The notes: generated by a model not told the origin, from the letters alone. A DNA stretch of 64,000 nucleotides from Bacteroidota bacterium (GCA_016718825.1 JADKCL010000005.1:248001-312000); one strand, 5' to 3'; positions 54,952-63,858 are shown, counted from the first letter of the stretch. Translations and numbers: made by a program.

Positions 54952-56445
54952 ATGGGTATTGCCATCCTGGTACTTTACTTTGTAGCGCTGACATTTATCT
55001 TGATGTACAGTGGCGTACAGGTACATTTGGCCATTTTATATACGCGTTTCCAAAAACGTGAAAAAATGGCCCATGAAGCATTGCCTGCCATGCCGGTTGG
55101 TAAACCTTGGCCGATGGTGACGGTGCAACTGCCCATTTTTAACGAAATGTATGTCGTCGAGCGGCTCATCGATTCCATTGCCGCCTTTGACTATCCTGCG
55201 GATCGTCTGGAGGTGCAGGTACTCGACGATTCGACCGACGAAACTGTTCAAATCACCGCCAAAAAGGTCGCCGAATGGAAAGCCAAGGGGCTCGACATCG
55301 TTCATGTGCACCGCAGCAACCGCCAAGGCTTCAAGGCGGGCGCCCTCAAAGAGGGAATGGAAAAGGCCAAAGGCGAATTCATCGCGATTTTTGACGCCGA
55401 TTTTCTTCCCCATCCCAATTTTTTGAAGACCACGATTCCGCATTTTCACGATCCCAAAATCGGGGTGGTGCAAACGCGCTGGGAGCATATCAACCGCAAC
55501 TATTCGATCCTCACGAAACTGCAGGCCTTCGCTTTGGATGCACACTTTTCGGTGGAGCAGCAGGGGCGCAACTCGATGGGCTATTTCATCAATTTCAACG
55601 GGACGGCCGGCGTTTGGCGACGTTCGACGATTGACGATGCCGGTGGCTGGCAGAGCGATACCTTGACCGAGGATCTTGATCTGAGCTACCGTGCGCAGTT
55701 GAAGGGCTGGCGTTTCAAGTTTTTGGAGAATCTCGATTCCCCGGCCGAGCTTCCCGCGGCTATGGGCGCTGTGAAAAGTCAACAATTTCGCTGGACCAAA
55801 GGTGCAGCGGAGACGGCAAGGAAGAATCTGGGTAAGGTTTTGATGGCAAAACTGCCATTCGGCACCAAGGTGCATGCGACCTTTCACTTGCTCAACAGCA
55901 TGCTGTTCATCTGCATCGTCTTGAATGCGGTGCTCAGTGTGCCACTCGTGTTTTACAACGAAACGAATCCGATCGTCGCTGGCTTGATGCAGTATGCCTC
56001 GATCTTCTCGATGTCATTGCTGGCCTTGATCCTGTTTTTCTGGGTCTCGCGACGCAATCGGCTCGGAGGCCGGGGAATCAAGGGCTTCCTGCGCTTTGTG
56101 GTGACATTTCCGGTTTTCTGGTGTGTGACCATGGGTTTGAGCTTGCACAATGCCATCGCGACCATGGAAGGTTATATCGGCCGCAAGACGCCCTTCATCC
56201 GAACGCCAAAATTCGCCCTGACTGACGGGAAAGATGACTGGAAAACCCGCACCAAATACATCAGCCGCCGCATTTCGCCGATTACCGTTTTGGAAGGCTT
56301 GATGCTGTTGTATATCGGTTTTGGCATCGGAATGGAATTCTGGTACGGAAGCTACGGTATGTTGCCCTTCCATATCCTCCTGATTTTCGGGTATGGGCTT
56401 GTTTTTTATTTTTCGGTGCGGCACAGCCTGAGGGCCACACACTAG
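54952..56445 (+). CDS. cellulose synthase-like processive family 2 glycosyltransferase
   Basis: 497 residues. One N-terminal membrane helix, cytosolic GT-A domain with the D,D,D,QxxRW signature: VLDDSTDETVQ near 88, FDADFLPHP near 142, TEDLDLSYRA near 239 and QQFRWTKGAAET near 280, then four to five C-terminal helices. This is the architecture of CesA-like/glucosylceramide-synthase-like enzymes that build beta-glycans or transfer to lipids. 28 bases after the DPM1-like gene; its TAG overlaps the GTG start of the next gene by one base. Confidence 0.92.
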   Translation: MGIAILVLYFVALTFILMYSGVQVHLAILYTRFQKREKMAHEALPAMPVGKPWPMVTVQLPIFNEMYVVERLIDSIAAFDYPADRLEVQVLDDSTDETVQITAKKVAEWKAKGLDIVHVHRSNRQGFKAGALKEGMEKAKGEFIAIFDADFLPHPNFLKTTIPHFHDPKIGVVQTRWEHINRNYSILTKLQAFALDAHFSVEQQGRNSMGYFINFNGTAGVWRRSTIDDAGGWQSDTLTEDLDLSYRAQLKGWRFKFLENLDSPAELPAAMGAVKSQQFRWTKGAAETARKNLGKVLMAKLPFGTKVHATFHLLNSMLFICIVLNAVLSVPLVFYNETNPIVAGLMQYASIFSMSLLALILFFWVSRRNRLGGRGIKGFLRFVVTFPVFWCVTMGLSLHNAIATMEGYIGRKTPFIRTPKFALTDGKDDWKTRTKYISRRISPITVLEGLMLLYIGFGIGMEFWYGSYGMLPFHILLIFGYGLVFYFSVRHSLRATH

Positions 56446-58406
56446 TGGCCATGCAATCCGCCGGCAGCAGCTCTCCGCATTGGATCATGGTCTGGTTTGC
56501 AGGAATGTTGGCCTTGGTTGTTGCGACGGGCCGGATGGAATTTGTCAATGCCCCTTATTTGCAAGGATTTGGATGGATCGCGGGCCTCTACCTGCTCGCC
56601 TTCCTTGGATATGCCATGATCCTGCGTGCGCCCGAAAACCGAAGTATTTTTCGGATGGCGATCGCGCTTGGCATCATTTTGCGGGTCGGATTGGTCTTTT
56701 GTTATCCCAACCTCAGCGACGATTATTACCGCTACATCTGGGACGGCCGCCTTTGGGTGGAGGGGGTGAATCCGATGGACATGTTGCCAAGCGAATGGAT
56801 GGCCAAACTCGGTCCAGATCAGGTGGGCGATTGGCAATTCCTTTTTGATCACCTGAATTCGAAGCAGTACTACACCGTCTATCCACCTGTTTTGCAGGGC
56901 GTGTTTGCCATGGCTGCGAGGATTTCCGGAGGTGATGTTTACTTGGCGGTGGTTGTGCTGAAGTCCTTCATCTTGCTGGCGGAAATCGGTTCCATCTGGA
57001 TCATGACGAAGTTGACCAAGCGGCTGAACCTGCCTCGAAAGGCGGTGTTGGTGTATGCGCTCAATCCCATGGTCGTGCTGGAACTGATCGGCAATTGCCA
57101 TTTTGAGGCGCTGATGATATTTTTTGTGTTGGCAGCGATGTGGCTGCTGATGAAATGGGGCATCCTGCCTGCTGCGCCACTGCTCGCCTTGGCGATCGGT
57201 ACCAAATTGCTGCCCGTCCTGATTTTCCCCTTTTTGATTCGGCGAATGGGTTGGTGGCGAACCCTTGCCTTTGGATTGGTGACTTTGGCCTGCTGCCTGC
57301 CGATGTTTTGGTGGATGCTGGATGGGGACCGTTTGGCGCATTTCCAGGAGAGTCTGCGGTTGTATTTCCATTCCTTCGAATTCAATGGCGGGCCTTATTA
57401 CGCCGTGCGCAGCGTTTTGGGCTACTGGGCGAATCGCATTTTGCCTTGGCTGATGCTGGGATTGATCCTTGTGTCTGCTTGGCGGGAACGCAACCGGGTT
57501 TGGACCGGCTTGCCGGCGGCGATGATGTTGGCCTTGACCTTGTATCAGTTGCATTCGCCGGTGATTCATCCTTGGTACATAACGCCTTTGATTGCGATGG
57601 CCGCGTTGAGTCCATACCGCTATCCGGTGGTCTGGTCATTTTTTCTGCCGCTCACCTACGTAGCCTATTTTATGCCGGGTGAGGTGCGTGAATCGGGCTT
57701 GTTGATGCTGGTCGAATACGGTGTTTTGTTTGCATACGTCGCCTACGAATGGATTTTCAGGCGGCAGCGCCTCACCCTGACCGAATGGATTTTGCGCAGC
57801 AATTTCCTTCGTAGACAGGCTCAAAAGAGTATTCCTGCACGACTCAAGATCAAGCAGGCACGCATTTCGAAGCATCTCCAAAAGGGCGAACGCATCCTCG
57901 ACATCGGCACCGGAAACGGGGGGCTTTGCCGCGCCTTGCGGCTGGAGGGACTGGAAATCCAACCGCTGGATGTCGCCAATCTGAGCTATTTCCCCGAGGT
58001 GCAAGCCAAGATTTACGACGGAAACACTTTTCCTTTTCCAGAGAAGTCATTCGATACAAGCTTGATGATCACGATGCTGCATCATACGCCTGATCCTGGG
58101 AAAATCATCCGCGAGGCCATCAGGGTATCCAAGGGACGTTTGGTGATCATGGAAGACATCTACCGCAACAAGCTGCAGCAACAGTTGACCTACTTCACGG
58201 ATTCCTTGGTGAATCTGGAATTCGAAGGGCATCCCCACACCAATAAAACCGATGCAGAATGGCAGGCGCTCTTCAAGGACCTCGACCTGAAGCTGGTGTA
58301 CCGCGAGGAATTCCGGACGCTGGTGTTTTTTACGCAGGTGATCTATGTTTTGGAGCTTGCTGATCGATCGGATGATTGGGTTGCAACCGCGAATAAGCAA
58401 GTCTGA
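56445..58406 (+). CDS. GT-C membrane mannosyltransferase-like protein fused to a SAM methyltransferase
   Basis: 653 residues from GTG 56445 (ATG 56451 is an alternative). Residues 1 to ~430 have about eleven membrane helices with the GT-C motif YYRYIWDGRLWVEGVNPMDM near residue 88 and TVYPPVLQGVFAMAA near 147, as in polyprenyl-phosphate-mannose-dependent enzymes. Residues about 470-653 are a soluble class I methyltransferase: motif I ERILDIGTGNGGLCRA near 481, FPFPEKSFDTSLMITMLHH and VIMEDIYRN. Both parts are in frame with no sign of a frameshift. Third gene of the glycan unit. The fused methylase suggests that the sugar transferred is O-methylated or the lipid carrier is modified; inference. 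Confidence 0.85.
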   Translation: MAMQSAGSSSPHWIMVWFAGMLALVVATGRMEFVNAPYLQGFGWIAGLYLLAFLGYAMILRAPENRSIFRMAIALGIILRVGLVFCYPNLSDDYYRYIWDGRLWVEGVNPMDMLPSEWMAKLGPDQVGDWQFLFDHLNSKQYYTVYPPVLQGVFAMAARISGGDVYLAVVVLKSFILLAEIGSIWIMTKLTKRLNLPRKAVLVYALNPMVVLELIGNCHFEALMIFFVLAAMWLLMKWGILPAAPLLALAIGTKLLPVLIFPFLIRRMGWWRTLAFGLVTLACCLPMFWWMLDGDRLAHFQESLRLYFHSFEFNGGPYYAVRSVLGYWANRILPWLMLGLILVSAWRERNRVWTGLPAAMMLALTLYQLHSPVIHPWYITPLIAMAALSPYRYPVVWSFFLPLTYVAYFMPGEVRESGLLMLVEYGVLFAYVAYEWIFRRQRLTLTEWILRSNFLRRQAQKSIPARLKIKQARISKHLQKGERILDIGTGNGGLCRALRLEGLEIQPLDVANLSYFPEVQAKIYDGNTFPFPEKSFDTSLMITMLHHTPDPGKIIREAIRVSKGRLVIMEDIYRNKLQQQLTYFTDSLVNLEFEGHPHTNKTDAEWQALFKDLDLKLVYREEFRTLVFFTQVIYVLELADRSDDWVATANKQV

Positions 58407-58460
58407 ATTTCGCGGTGAAGGCAATTTGATTAATTTGTGGTGAATTGACCCGAAAAGAAT

Positions 58461-59708
58461 GTGAGTGCCGCCCATGAATTTCCCAAATACGATGCCAATG
58501 CGCCAAAACGGAGTATTGCCAAGCGCATTCTGACCAATCTGACCTTCTGGGTTTTGATCGCCATCATCGCGGGTGTGTTGCTCGGTCACTTTGCGCCAGA
58601 GACCGGCAAGCAGATGGAGGTGATCGGTTCGACGTTTGTGAAGATCATCAAGCTGTTCATTCCTCCGATTATTTTTCTCACGATTGTATTGGGAATCAGT
58701 GGGATGCATGACTTGAAGAAGGTCGGCCGGATCGGCGTGAAAGCATTGGTTTATTTTGAAGTGGTAACCACTTTTGCACTCGTGATCGGCATCGCTGTTG
58801 CCTATTGGATCAAACCGGGCAGCATTCCGCGGGAGAGTTTGAAGGCGGCGGAGGGTCCCGTCGTCAAGGGAAATGGAGAAGGATTTAGCTGGCTGAAATT
58901 CTTTTTGGACAACCTGACGCTTCAGATTTTGGTGGTTGCGATTTTGGTCGGCATCGGATTGCATTTTTACCGTCGCCGCGAATTGGCCTACACAAAGCTG
59001 AGTTGGCTCTCCAAATACGTTTTCATGGGGTTGAAATATGTCATGTACCTCGCGCCGTTGGGCGCATTTGGCGGTATGGCATCGGTTGTCGGCAAGTATG
59101 GGCTGCATTCGCTCACGCCATTGGCCAAACTCATGGGAACCGTCTATCTGACCATGTTCCTGTTCATTTTTGTGATTCTCGGCGGCATTTTGTGGCTTTA
59201 CCGCATTCGCATTTGGAAGTTGCTGCGGTTTATCAAGGAGGAACTTTTAATTGTGCTCGGCACATCCTCCTCAGAATCCGCCCTTCCTTCGATCATGGAG
59301 AAGCTTGAAAGGATGGGTTGCAGCAAATCAGTCGTCGGCTTGGTCGTCCCGACAGGTTATTCCTTCAATTTGGATGGCACTTCGATTTACCTGTCCATGT
59401 CGGTGATTTTTCTGGCGCAATTGTACAATGTTGATTTGAGCTTAGGAGAATTGCTGTCGATCATCGGGATCTTGATGATTACCTCCAAAGGTGCAGCCGG
59501 CGTGAGCGGCAGCGGATTTATCGTTTTGGCATCAACGCTCACAGCGATCGGGAAAATCCCAGTGGAAGGGCTCGCATTTTTACTGGGGGTCGACAAATTC
59601 ATGAGTGAAGCACGGGCGATCACCAACATCATCGGCAACACGGTTGCAACAATTGTGATTTCCAAAAGTGAAAAAGAATTCACAGAACCCAAGATGGAAC
59701 CGGATTGA
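58461..59708 (+). CDS. dicarboxylate/amino acid:cation symporter (SLC1/DAACS family)
   Basis: 415 residues from a GTG start. Na+- or H+-coupled uptake of glutamate, aspartate or C4-dicarboxylates. Eight membrane helices and two re-entrant loops; the hallmarks are GTSSSESALPSIMEKLERMG near residue 267 (HP1, Ser-rich), GYSFNLDGTSIYLS near 301 (helix 7, the NxxG-D-G-type cation site) and SKGAAGVSGSGFIVLASTL near 343 (HP2), with RAITNIIGNTVAT near 385 supplying the substrate-binding Arg/Asn region. No partner gene; 55 bases after the glycan operon, ending convergent with a T9SS protein gene. Confidence 0.93.
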   Translation: MSAAHEFPKYDANAPKRSIAKRILTNLTFWVLIAIIAGVLLGHFAPETGKQMEVIGSTFVKIIKLFIPPIIFLTIVLGISGMHDLKKVGRIGVKALVYFEVVTTFALVIGIAVAYWIKPGSIPRESLKAAEGPVVKGNGEGFSWLKFFLDNLTLQILVVAILVGIGLHFYRRRELAYTKLSWLSKYVFMGLKYVMYLAPLGAFGGMASVVGKYGLHSLTPLAKLMGTVYLTMFLFIFVILGGILWLYRIRIWKLLRFIKEELLIVLGTSSSESALPSIMEKLERMGCSKSVVGLVVPTGYSFNLDGTSIYLSMSVIFLAQLYNVDLSLGELLSIIGILMITSKGAAGVSGSGFIVLASTLTAIGKIPVEGLAFLLGVDKFMSEARAITNIIGNTVATIVISKSEKEFTEPKMEPD

Positions 59709-59785
59709 GTCAATCACTTGATATTGATCTTTGGGCCTTCGGTTGTGTGCGGTGAAGAACCAAATGATTCAACGCATGAACATTC

Positions 59786-62356
59786 TCAATGCTGGTGGAT
59801 CACCGGCAGAACCTTGGACCAAGAAGTTGTCCCCCAATCGCCAACCCTGACATCCAAAAAGTACATTCCCGAAGGCAAATCCGGCAGATCGATACGAAGT
59901 TGGATGGCACCATTTTGGGGTTGGGCATTGGATTGCCACAGCGTTCTTCCCTGAAGGTCCATCAGCTTACATTGAACAACATCCGAATTCGTGCCGGCAA
60001 CCACGAGGTCCATCCAATTGGAGAATGGGTTGGGCCAAACTTGGATCAAAGGTGTTTGGAGGCTTGAAACTCCCGTGCTCGTCAATCCCAACGTTTGGCA
60101 GGAAGTATCGCTGCCACAGGTGTCGGTCGCGATCAAACAGACGGTGTACACGCCCGCCTGCGCATAGGCATGCGATGGATTTTGAAGCAGGCTTGTATTT
60201 CCGTCTCCAAAGTTCCAATGCCAGCTTGTGGCATATTGGCTTAGATTCTGGAAATTGACTGACAACTGATTGGCGTTAAAAGTGTAAGCTGCAAATGGTG
60301 GACGGCTTACAAAAACAGTCATCGAGTCAATGGCTTGGCAATTGGCATCGCTTACCGACCAGAAGAACTGATATTGGCCCGGCTGCAAGCCTCCGGCGAC
60401 CGCATGGGGAAGCGTAGCATTGTTAAAGGCGACTGTATTGGGCATTACGGTCCACATTCCTTGACCGTTCGTAGATGCCGAACCAGCGAGTTGCAGATTG
60501 GAGTTACAAACGACGGTATCATTTCCAGCATCAATGAAGGCCGTGCTGCTTACAAAAACTTCCAAGGTGTCGACGCCGCTGCATTGGCCATCAAATACGA
60601 TCCAAGCCAGCAGATTTAGGCCTTGTTGAAGATTTGTAACGGTGGTCGACGGAATATTTGGATTTTGGATTGTGCCGTTGCCGCTGATCCAATCCCAATG
60701 ACCGGTTCCTTGGATCGGGACATTCGCAGAGATCAACAAACTATTGCTGCAAAGCACAGTGTCACGTCCCGCATACGCAGTCGGGCGCGGCATCAAAAAA
60801 CTTAGGGAGATCGTGTCAGAATAAATGCATCCCGCAGAATCAGTGACTGTTACAGAATATGTCCCCGCGGTGAGGCTGTTGAGGTCTTCGACCATATCAC
60901 CCGTGCTCCAGATGAAGTTGTAGCCGGGCGTGCCACCACTTGTATGCAAGTCGATGGCACCATCAGCAGTTCCTTCGCAGGATTCTGCACCCACTTGCAC
61001 GTTCACTTGGAGGGCGGACGGACTTGTGACCGTCACGGAGTGGACGATGTCATATCCGTAGCGATCGCTGATGGTGACGGTATAAGTGCCAGGTAATAAT
61101 CCGTTTGCCGTTGGTGTGGTGTGGCCCGAAGACCATTGATAGGAATACGGCGCGGTGCCACCAGCAGGAGTGACGGTGGCTTGGCCATTGGAGCTATAGT
61201 TGCAAGTGGCAGGAACCGTTGCATCGGTTGCCGTAAGCGCATACGGAAAGGGAAATGGCACGCGGAACGTGAACAAACCATTGTGCACGTCTGAGCCGAG
61301 AACAGTTCCAGATGGAAGGAATGGGTAGGTGCCCCATGCGCCATACCAATCGTTGTAGGTCGTGTTGATGGGGTAGGTATCGTAGCCGGCGACATGCACC
61401 GGCGCACTTTTGTTGCTGATGTCCCAAATTTGGACACCATCGTGGTAGTAGGCAATCACAGCATAATTGCCAATCACCAACGGGTTGTGTGGAATGCTGG
61501 TCGAATCCGGAAACAACAATGCCGACCGGAACATCGAGGTGATGTTGAGGTTCCCGAAATTGCGTACATCGACGATTTTGCAGCTTTTGTTGCGCGTTTC
61601 ATCACACATGACGAGGTAGTCTCCATCCTCGGTCAGCCAACAGCTATGATTGTAACCTTGTTGCGGATAGGATGGCAGCGATGCCAACATTACGGGAGCC
61701 GCAGGATTTGCAAAATCATAAATCCGAAAGCCATCAAAGCCATTGTTCATGTAAGCCGTGTCGCCGCGCACCGATAAATCGTGGGTGTAGCTGCCTAGGT
61801 TTACACTTCCCAGCAAGGTGGGAACCTCTGGATTTGTCCCAATATCCAAGACGAAAACACCTTGATTTTGGGTATTTGAGCCAACAATATAGAGCCTGCC
61901 GGAGGCCGAGTCCACGAAACAATTGTGCGCCCGCTGGAAAAATTGTGCGCTGTTGTACACGACATGAACCGAATCGGGTAGGTAAGACATGTCGATGACT
62001 TGCAGTGTAGAATTGCCTTCATCGGCGACGCCATAGCAATAGTTGCCGTAGGTCTTAAAATCGCGGTGAATGCATTGGCCAAATGTGCCTGCAACGCTGT
62101 CACGCACAATAGGTGTTGCCGGATTCGTGACTTCGATGAAATGTGTCCAGGCCATGGAGCCGAGGATTGCGTATTCGCGGCCGTTGCCGTCGTGCCAGCC
62201 GAATACCTCGTTGTACACCAAGTTGTAGTACATCGGCAAGTTCGGGTTGTCCCAATTGGAGAGCACGGTCATGTTATTTCCTACTTGGGCAGAAACTCCC
62301 TTTGGAATCATGAACAACGAAGCAAGCAGCAAAAAAGGAAACAAATAATTTCTCAC
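59786..62356 (-). CDS. choice-of-anchor B family T9SS protein with SprB and PKD repeats
   Basis: 856 residues from GTG 62356, chosen because it gives a clean signal (RNYLFPFLLLASLFMIPKGVSA, here from the second residue; in-frame TTG 62368 adds four). Residues about 25-370 form the choice-of-anchor B region, a LVIVD-like beta-propeller (FIEVTNPATPIV, THDLSVRGDTAYMNNGFDG, NHSCWLTEDGDYLVMCDETR, HNPLVIGNYAVIAYYHDGVQ). Then come two SprB-type repeats (about 385-525, YQWSSGHTTPTANG and FIWSTGDMVEDLNS), two further Ig-like units, a PKD domain near 700 (TSWHWNFGDGNTSLLQNPSH) and a T9SS type A sorting domain (IQVWPNPFSNWMDL to the end). Secreted and surface-anchored by T9SS. Confidence 0.9.
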   Translation of the reverse strand: MRNYLFPFLLLASLFMIPKGVSAQVGNNMTVLSNWDNPNLPMYYNLVYNEVFGWHDGNGREYAILGSMAWTHFIEVTNPATPIVRDSVAGTFGQCIHRDFKTYGNYCYGVADEGNSTLQVIDMSYLPDSVHVVYNSAQFFQRAHNCFVDSASGRLYIVGSNTQNQGVFVLDIGTNPEVPTLLGSVNLGSYTHDLSVRGDTAYMNNGFDGFRIYDFANPAAPVMLASLPSYPQQGYNHSCWLTEDGDYLVMCDETRNKSCKIVDVRNFGNLNITSMFRSALLFPDSTSIPHNPLVIGNYAVIAYYHDGVQIWDISNKSAPVHVAGYDTYPINTTYNDWYGAWGTYPFLPSGTVLGSDVHNGLFTFRVPFPFPYALTATDATVPATCNYSSNGQATVTPAGGTAPYSYQWSSGHTTPTANGLLPGTYTVTISDRYGYDIVHSVTVTSPSALQVNVQVGAESCEGTADGAIDLHTSGGTPGYNFIWSTGDMVEDLNSLTAGTYSVTVTDSAGCIYSDTISLSFLMPRPTAYAGRDTVLCSNSLLISANVPIQGTGHWDWISGNGTIQNPNIPSTTVTNLQQGLNLLAWIVFDGQCSGVDTLEVFVSSTAFIDAGNDTVVCNSNLQLAGSASTNGQGMWTVMPNTVAFNNATLPHAVAGGLQPGQYQFFWSVSDANCQAIDSMTVFVSRPPFAAYTFNANQLSVNFQNLSQYATSWHWNFGDGNTSLLQNPSHAYAQAGVYTVCLIATDTCGSDTSCQTLGLTSTGVSSLQTPLIQVWPNPFSNWMDLVVAGTNSDVVQCKLMDLQGRTLWQSNAQPQNGAIQLRIDLPDLPSGMYFLDVRVGDWGTTSWSKVLPVIHQH

Positions 62357-62601
62357 ACCAAGTCCCAAATTGAAGTAGCAAGCTACGGAAAATTAGGGAA
62401 ATGTGTGCGTGCAGGTCGTTGACGCACAATGCCTGTCGCAAAGCATCCGAAATGGATCAACCTTCAATCAGCAAGCGTTACTATCCCATTCGCCAATTGC
62501 GCCCCATGAATTCCGCCATTTCTATGAAGCCCATCACCCTCCCCGCGAATGCCCGCCAGCGAATGAACGAAACAAAGTTGCGATTCGGGCCGGGGGCCAA
62601 C

Positions 62602-62685
62602 AAAAAAAATTTTGGCCAAGGGGACACGTGCCGCCCTTGCACCGAAGTTTCAGGGCTGCACGGTCCGATGGCCAAAAATTTTTTT
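62602..62685 (+). ncRNA. 84-base hairpin in the module leader, copy 1
   Basis: Outer arms 62602-62618 and 62669-62685 are complementary at 16 of 17 positions (A-run, T-run, then GGCCA against TGGCC and its complement). Inside, GGAC/GTCC (62622-62625 with 62663-62666), CGTG/CACG (62627-62630 with 62659-62662), and GCCCT/AGGGC pair, with one bulge and one mismatch, closing on a 14-base loop. The 3' arm ends in seven T. Could act as an RNA element, a transcription terminator or a transposable palindrome; a functional RNA is inferred. Confidence 0.45.
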
Positions 62686-62758
62686 GCAAGCCCCCAACCC
62701 GAACCGCCTCACACGCCCCGCTCATCCGCCGGCCAACATCCCCGGGGAGGGCGGAAAA

Positions 62759-62950
62759 ATGTCACAGAAAAATCAAAATTCATGGAACGACAAATGGCAG
62801 GCCCAAATGGACAAGGCCTACGCCGAATTGTTGGAAATGAATGCATTGCGTGAATCGCTGGAGGACTTGCTTTCGCAGGTAAACCTTAATCTGCGGATCC
62901 AAATCGCCTTCATGGAATTGATTCATTCGCAGCTCAAACCTCCCGAATGA
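62759..62950 (+). CDS. 63-residue helical protein, copy 1
   Basis: Starts MSQKNQNSWNDKWQAQMDKA and ends in IHSQLKPPE. ATG 62759 is preceded by GGGGAGGGCGG, an SD-like run with about 5-10 bases spacing, and by a GC-rich leader. The product is mainly helical with heptad-like Leu/Met/Ile spacing (about 20-56), so it may form a coiled coil; no membrane helix. Comparing it with copy 2, eight of thirteen changed codons are synonymous and the other five are mostly conservative (Tyr/His, Ser/Ala, Asp/Glu, Met/Leu, Leu/Ile), which supports translation and selection. Family not recognised. Confidence 0.7.
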   Translation: MSQKNQNSWNDKWQAQMDKAYAELLEMNALRESLEDLLSQVNLNLRIQIAFMELIHSQLKPPE

Positions 62951-63130
62951 GGTTCATTCCCCATCACATTCTACAACGCTTCGGAAGATTCCTTAACCAG
63001 CTTCAAGACACATCTATTCGCCAATTGCCGCCCCATGAATTCCGCCATTTCTGCGAAGCCCATCACCCTCCCCGCGGATGCCCGCCAGCGAATGAACGAG
63101 GCAAAGTTGCGTTTCGGGCCGGGGGCCAAC

Positions 63131-63214
63131 AAAATAATTTTTGGCCAAGGGGACACGTGCCGCCCTTGCACCGAGGTTTCAGGGCGCCACGGTCCGATGG
63201 CCAAAAATTTTTTT
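63131..63214 (+). ncRNA. 84-base hairpin in the module leader, copy 2
   Basis: Outer arms 63131-63147 and 63198-63214 again match at 16 of 17 positions, but the single mismatch is at a different place than in copy 1. In the inner stem one C-G pair is lost and the neighbouring C-T mismatch becomes C-G (CTG to CGC change near 63186-63188), so the number of pairs is kept. This pattern favours a conserved RNA or DNA hairpin. Confidence 0.45.
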
Positions 63215-63287
63215 GCAAGCCCCCAACCCGAACCGCCTCCCACGCCCCGCTCATCCGCCGGCCAACATCCCCGGGGAGGGCGGAAAA

Positions 63288-63479
63288 ATGTCACAGAAAA
63301 ATCAAAATTCATGGAATGACAAGTGGCAGGCCCAAATGGACAAGGCCCACGCCGAATTGCTGGAAATGAATGCTTTGCGTGAGGCACTCGAGGAATTGCT
63401 TTCGCAGGTAAACCTGAATCTGCGGATCCAAATCGCCTTCTTGGAATTGATTCATTCGCAGATCAAGCCTCCCGAATGA
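63288..63479 (+). CDS. 63-residue helical protein, copy 2
   Basis: Same length, start and stop context as copy 1. The product differs at five residues (His21, Ala32, Glu36, Leu52, Ile59 here, counted roughly) and keeps the first 20 residues and the tail KPPE. Small helical protein of unknown function that probably oligomerises. Both copies use the same leader hairpin, so they are likely expressed in the same way. Confidence 0.7.
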   Translation: MSQKNQNSWNDKWQAQMDKAHAELLEMNALREALEELLSQVNLNLRIQIAFLELIHSQIKPPE

Positions 63480-63540
63480 GAGGGGAAGCCCCAACTTTTT
63501 AGCCTGAATCAAGTTCCCATCTTAACTTCGTCGCTTGAAC

Positions 63541-63858
63541 ATGAAAAAATTCTTCAATTCCACGATTGGTTTTCTGCGCGTACTGGGTTTGCTCGAAGGG
63601 ACTTCCCTCATCGTACTCGTTTTCATAGGAGTTCCCGTTAAGCGCTTTCTTGGTGACGACACCATCGTGAAAACGGTGGGTATGGCCCATGGGATTCTTT
63701 TTATACTGTTTGTGTTCTTGACATTGCTGGTCGGCCAACAACAACGTTGGAAAATGTTTCAGACAACCTGGAAGGTTTTGCTCTCCTGCATCATCCCTTT
63801 CGGGACGTTTTATGTGGACCACAAGATATTGAAGCCCATTCATCAGGCTGGAAATTAA
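63541..63858 (+). CDS. DUF3817 family integral membrane protein
   Basis: 105 residues from ATG 63541. Three membrane helices (about 9-30, 46-65, 79-96) with the DUF3817 hallmarks: FLRVLGLLEGTSLIVLVFIG near the start, a MAHGILFILFVFLTLL second helix and a SCIIPFGTFYVDHKIL third. Common small membrane family in Bacteroidota and Actinobacteria with no established function. 61 bases after the duplicated module. Confidence 0.88.
   Translation: MKKFFNSTIGFLRVLGLLEGTSLIVLVFIGVPVKRFLGDDTIVKTVGMAHGILFILFVFLTLLVGQQQRWKMFQTTWKVLLSCIIPFGTFYVDHKILKPIHQAGN

Larger units (their letters stand above)
62488..62950 (+). repeat. tandem duplicated module, copy 1
   Basis: Copy 1 of a ~463-base direct repeat; copy 2 starts at 63016 (offset 529 bases over most of its length). 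It comprises a 271-base GC-rich leader holding an 84-base hairpin, then a 63-codon gene. By hand count the leaders differ at about 12 substitutions and one indel, and the genes at 14 substitutions in 192 bases. Confidence 0.9.
63016..63479 (+). repeat. tandem duplicated module, copy 2
   Basis: Second copy of the leader-plus-gene module at 62488-62950. The 65 bases between the copies (62951-63015) are unrelated to the module. The repeat ends at the stop codon of the second small gene. Confidence 0.9.

Noticed and set aside
55036..55887. Minus-strand 283-residue open frame opposite the cellulose synthase-like gene
   Set aside because: Shadow of the glycosyltransferase, whose D,D,D,QxxRW motifs are complete.
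62506..62853. Open frame starting MNSAIS in the leader of module copy 1 (and its match at 63035-63319)
   Set aside because: Between the two copies this frame changes mostly at non-synonymous positions and the ends differ in length, so it is not under protein-coding selection.
62971..63387. Minus-strand open frame across module copy 2 (and its shorter counterpart in copy 1)
   Set aside because: GC-rich palindromic DNA gives long open frames on both strands; no signal, motif or conservation supports translation.
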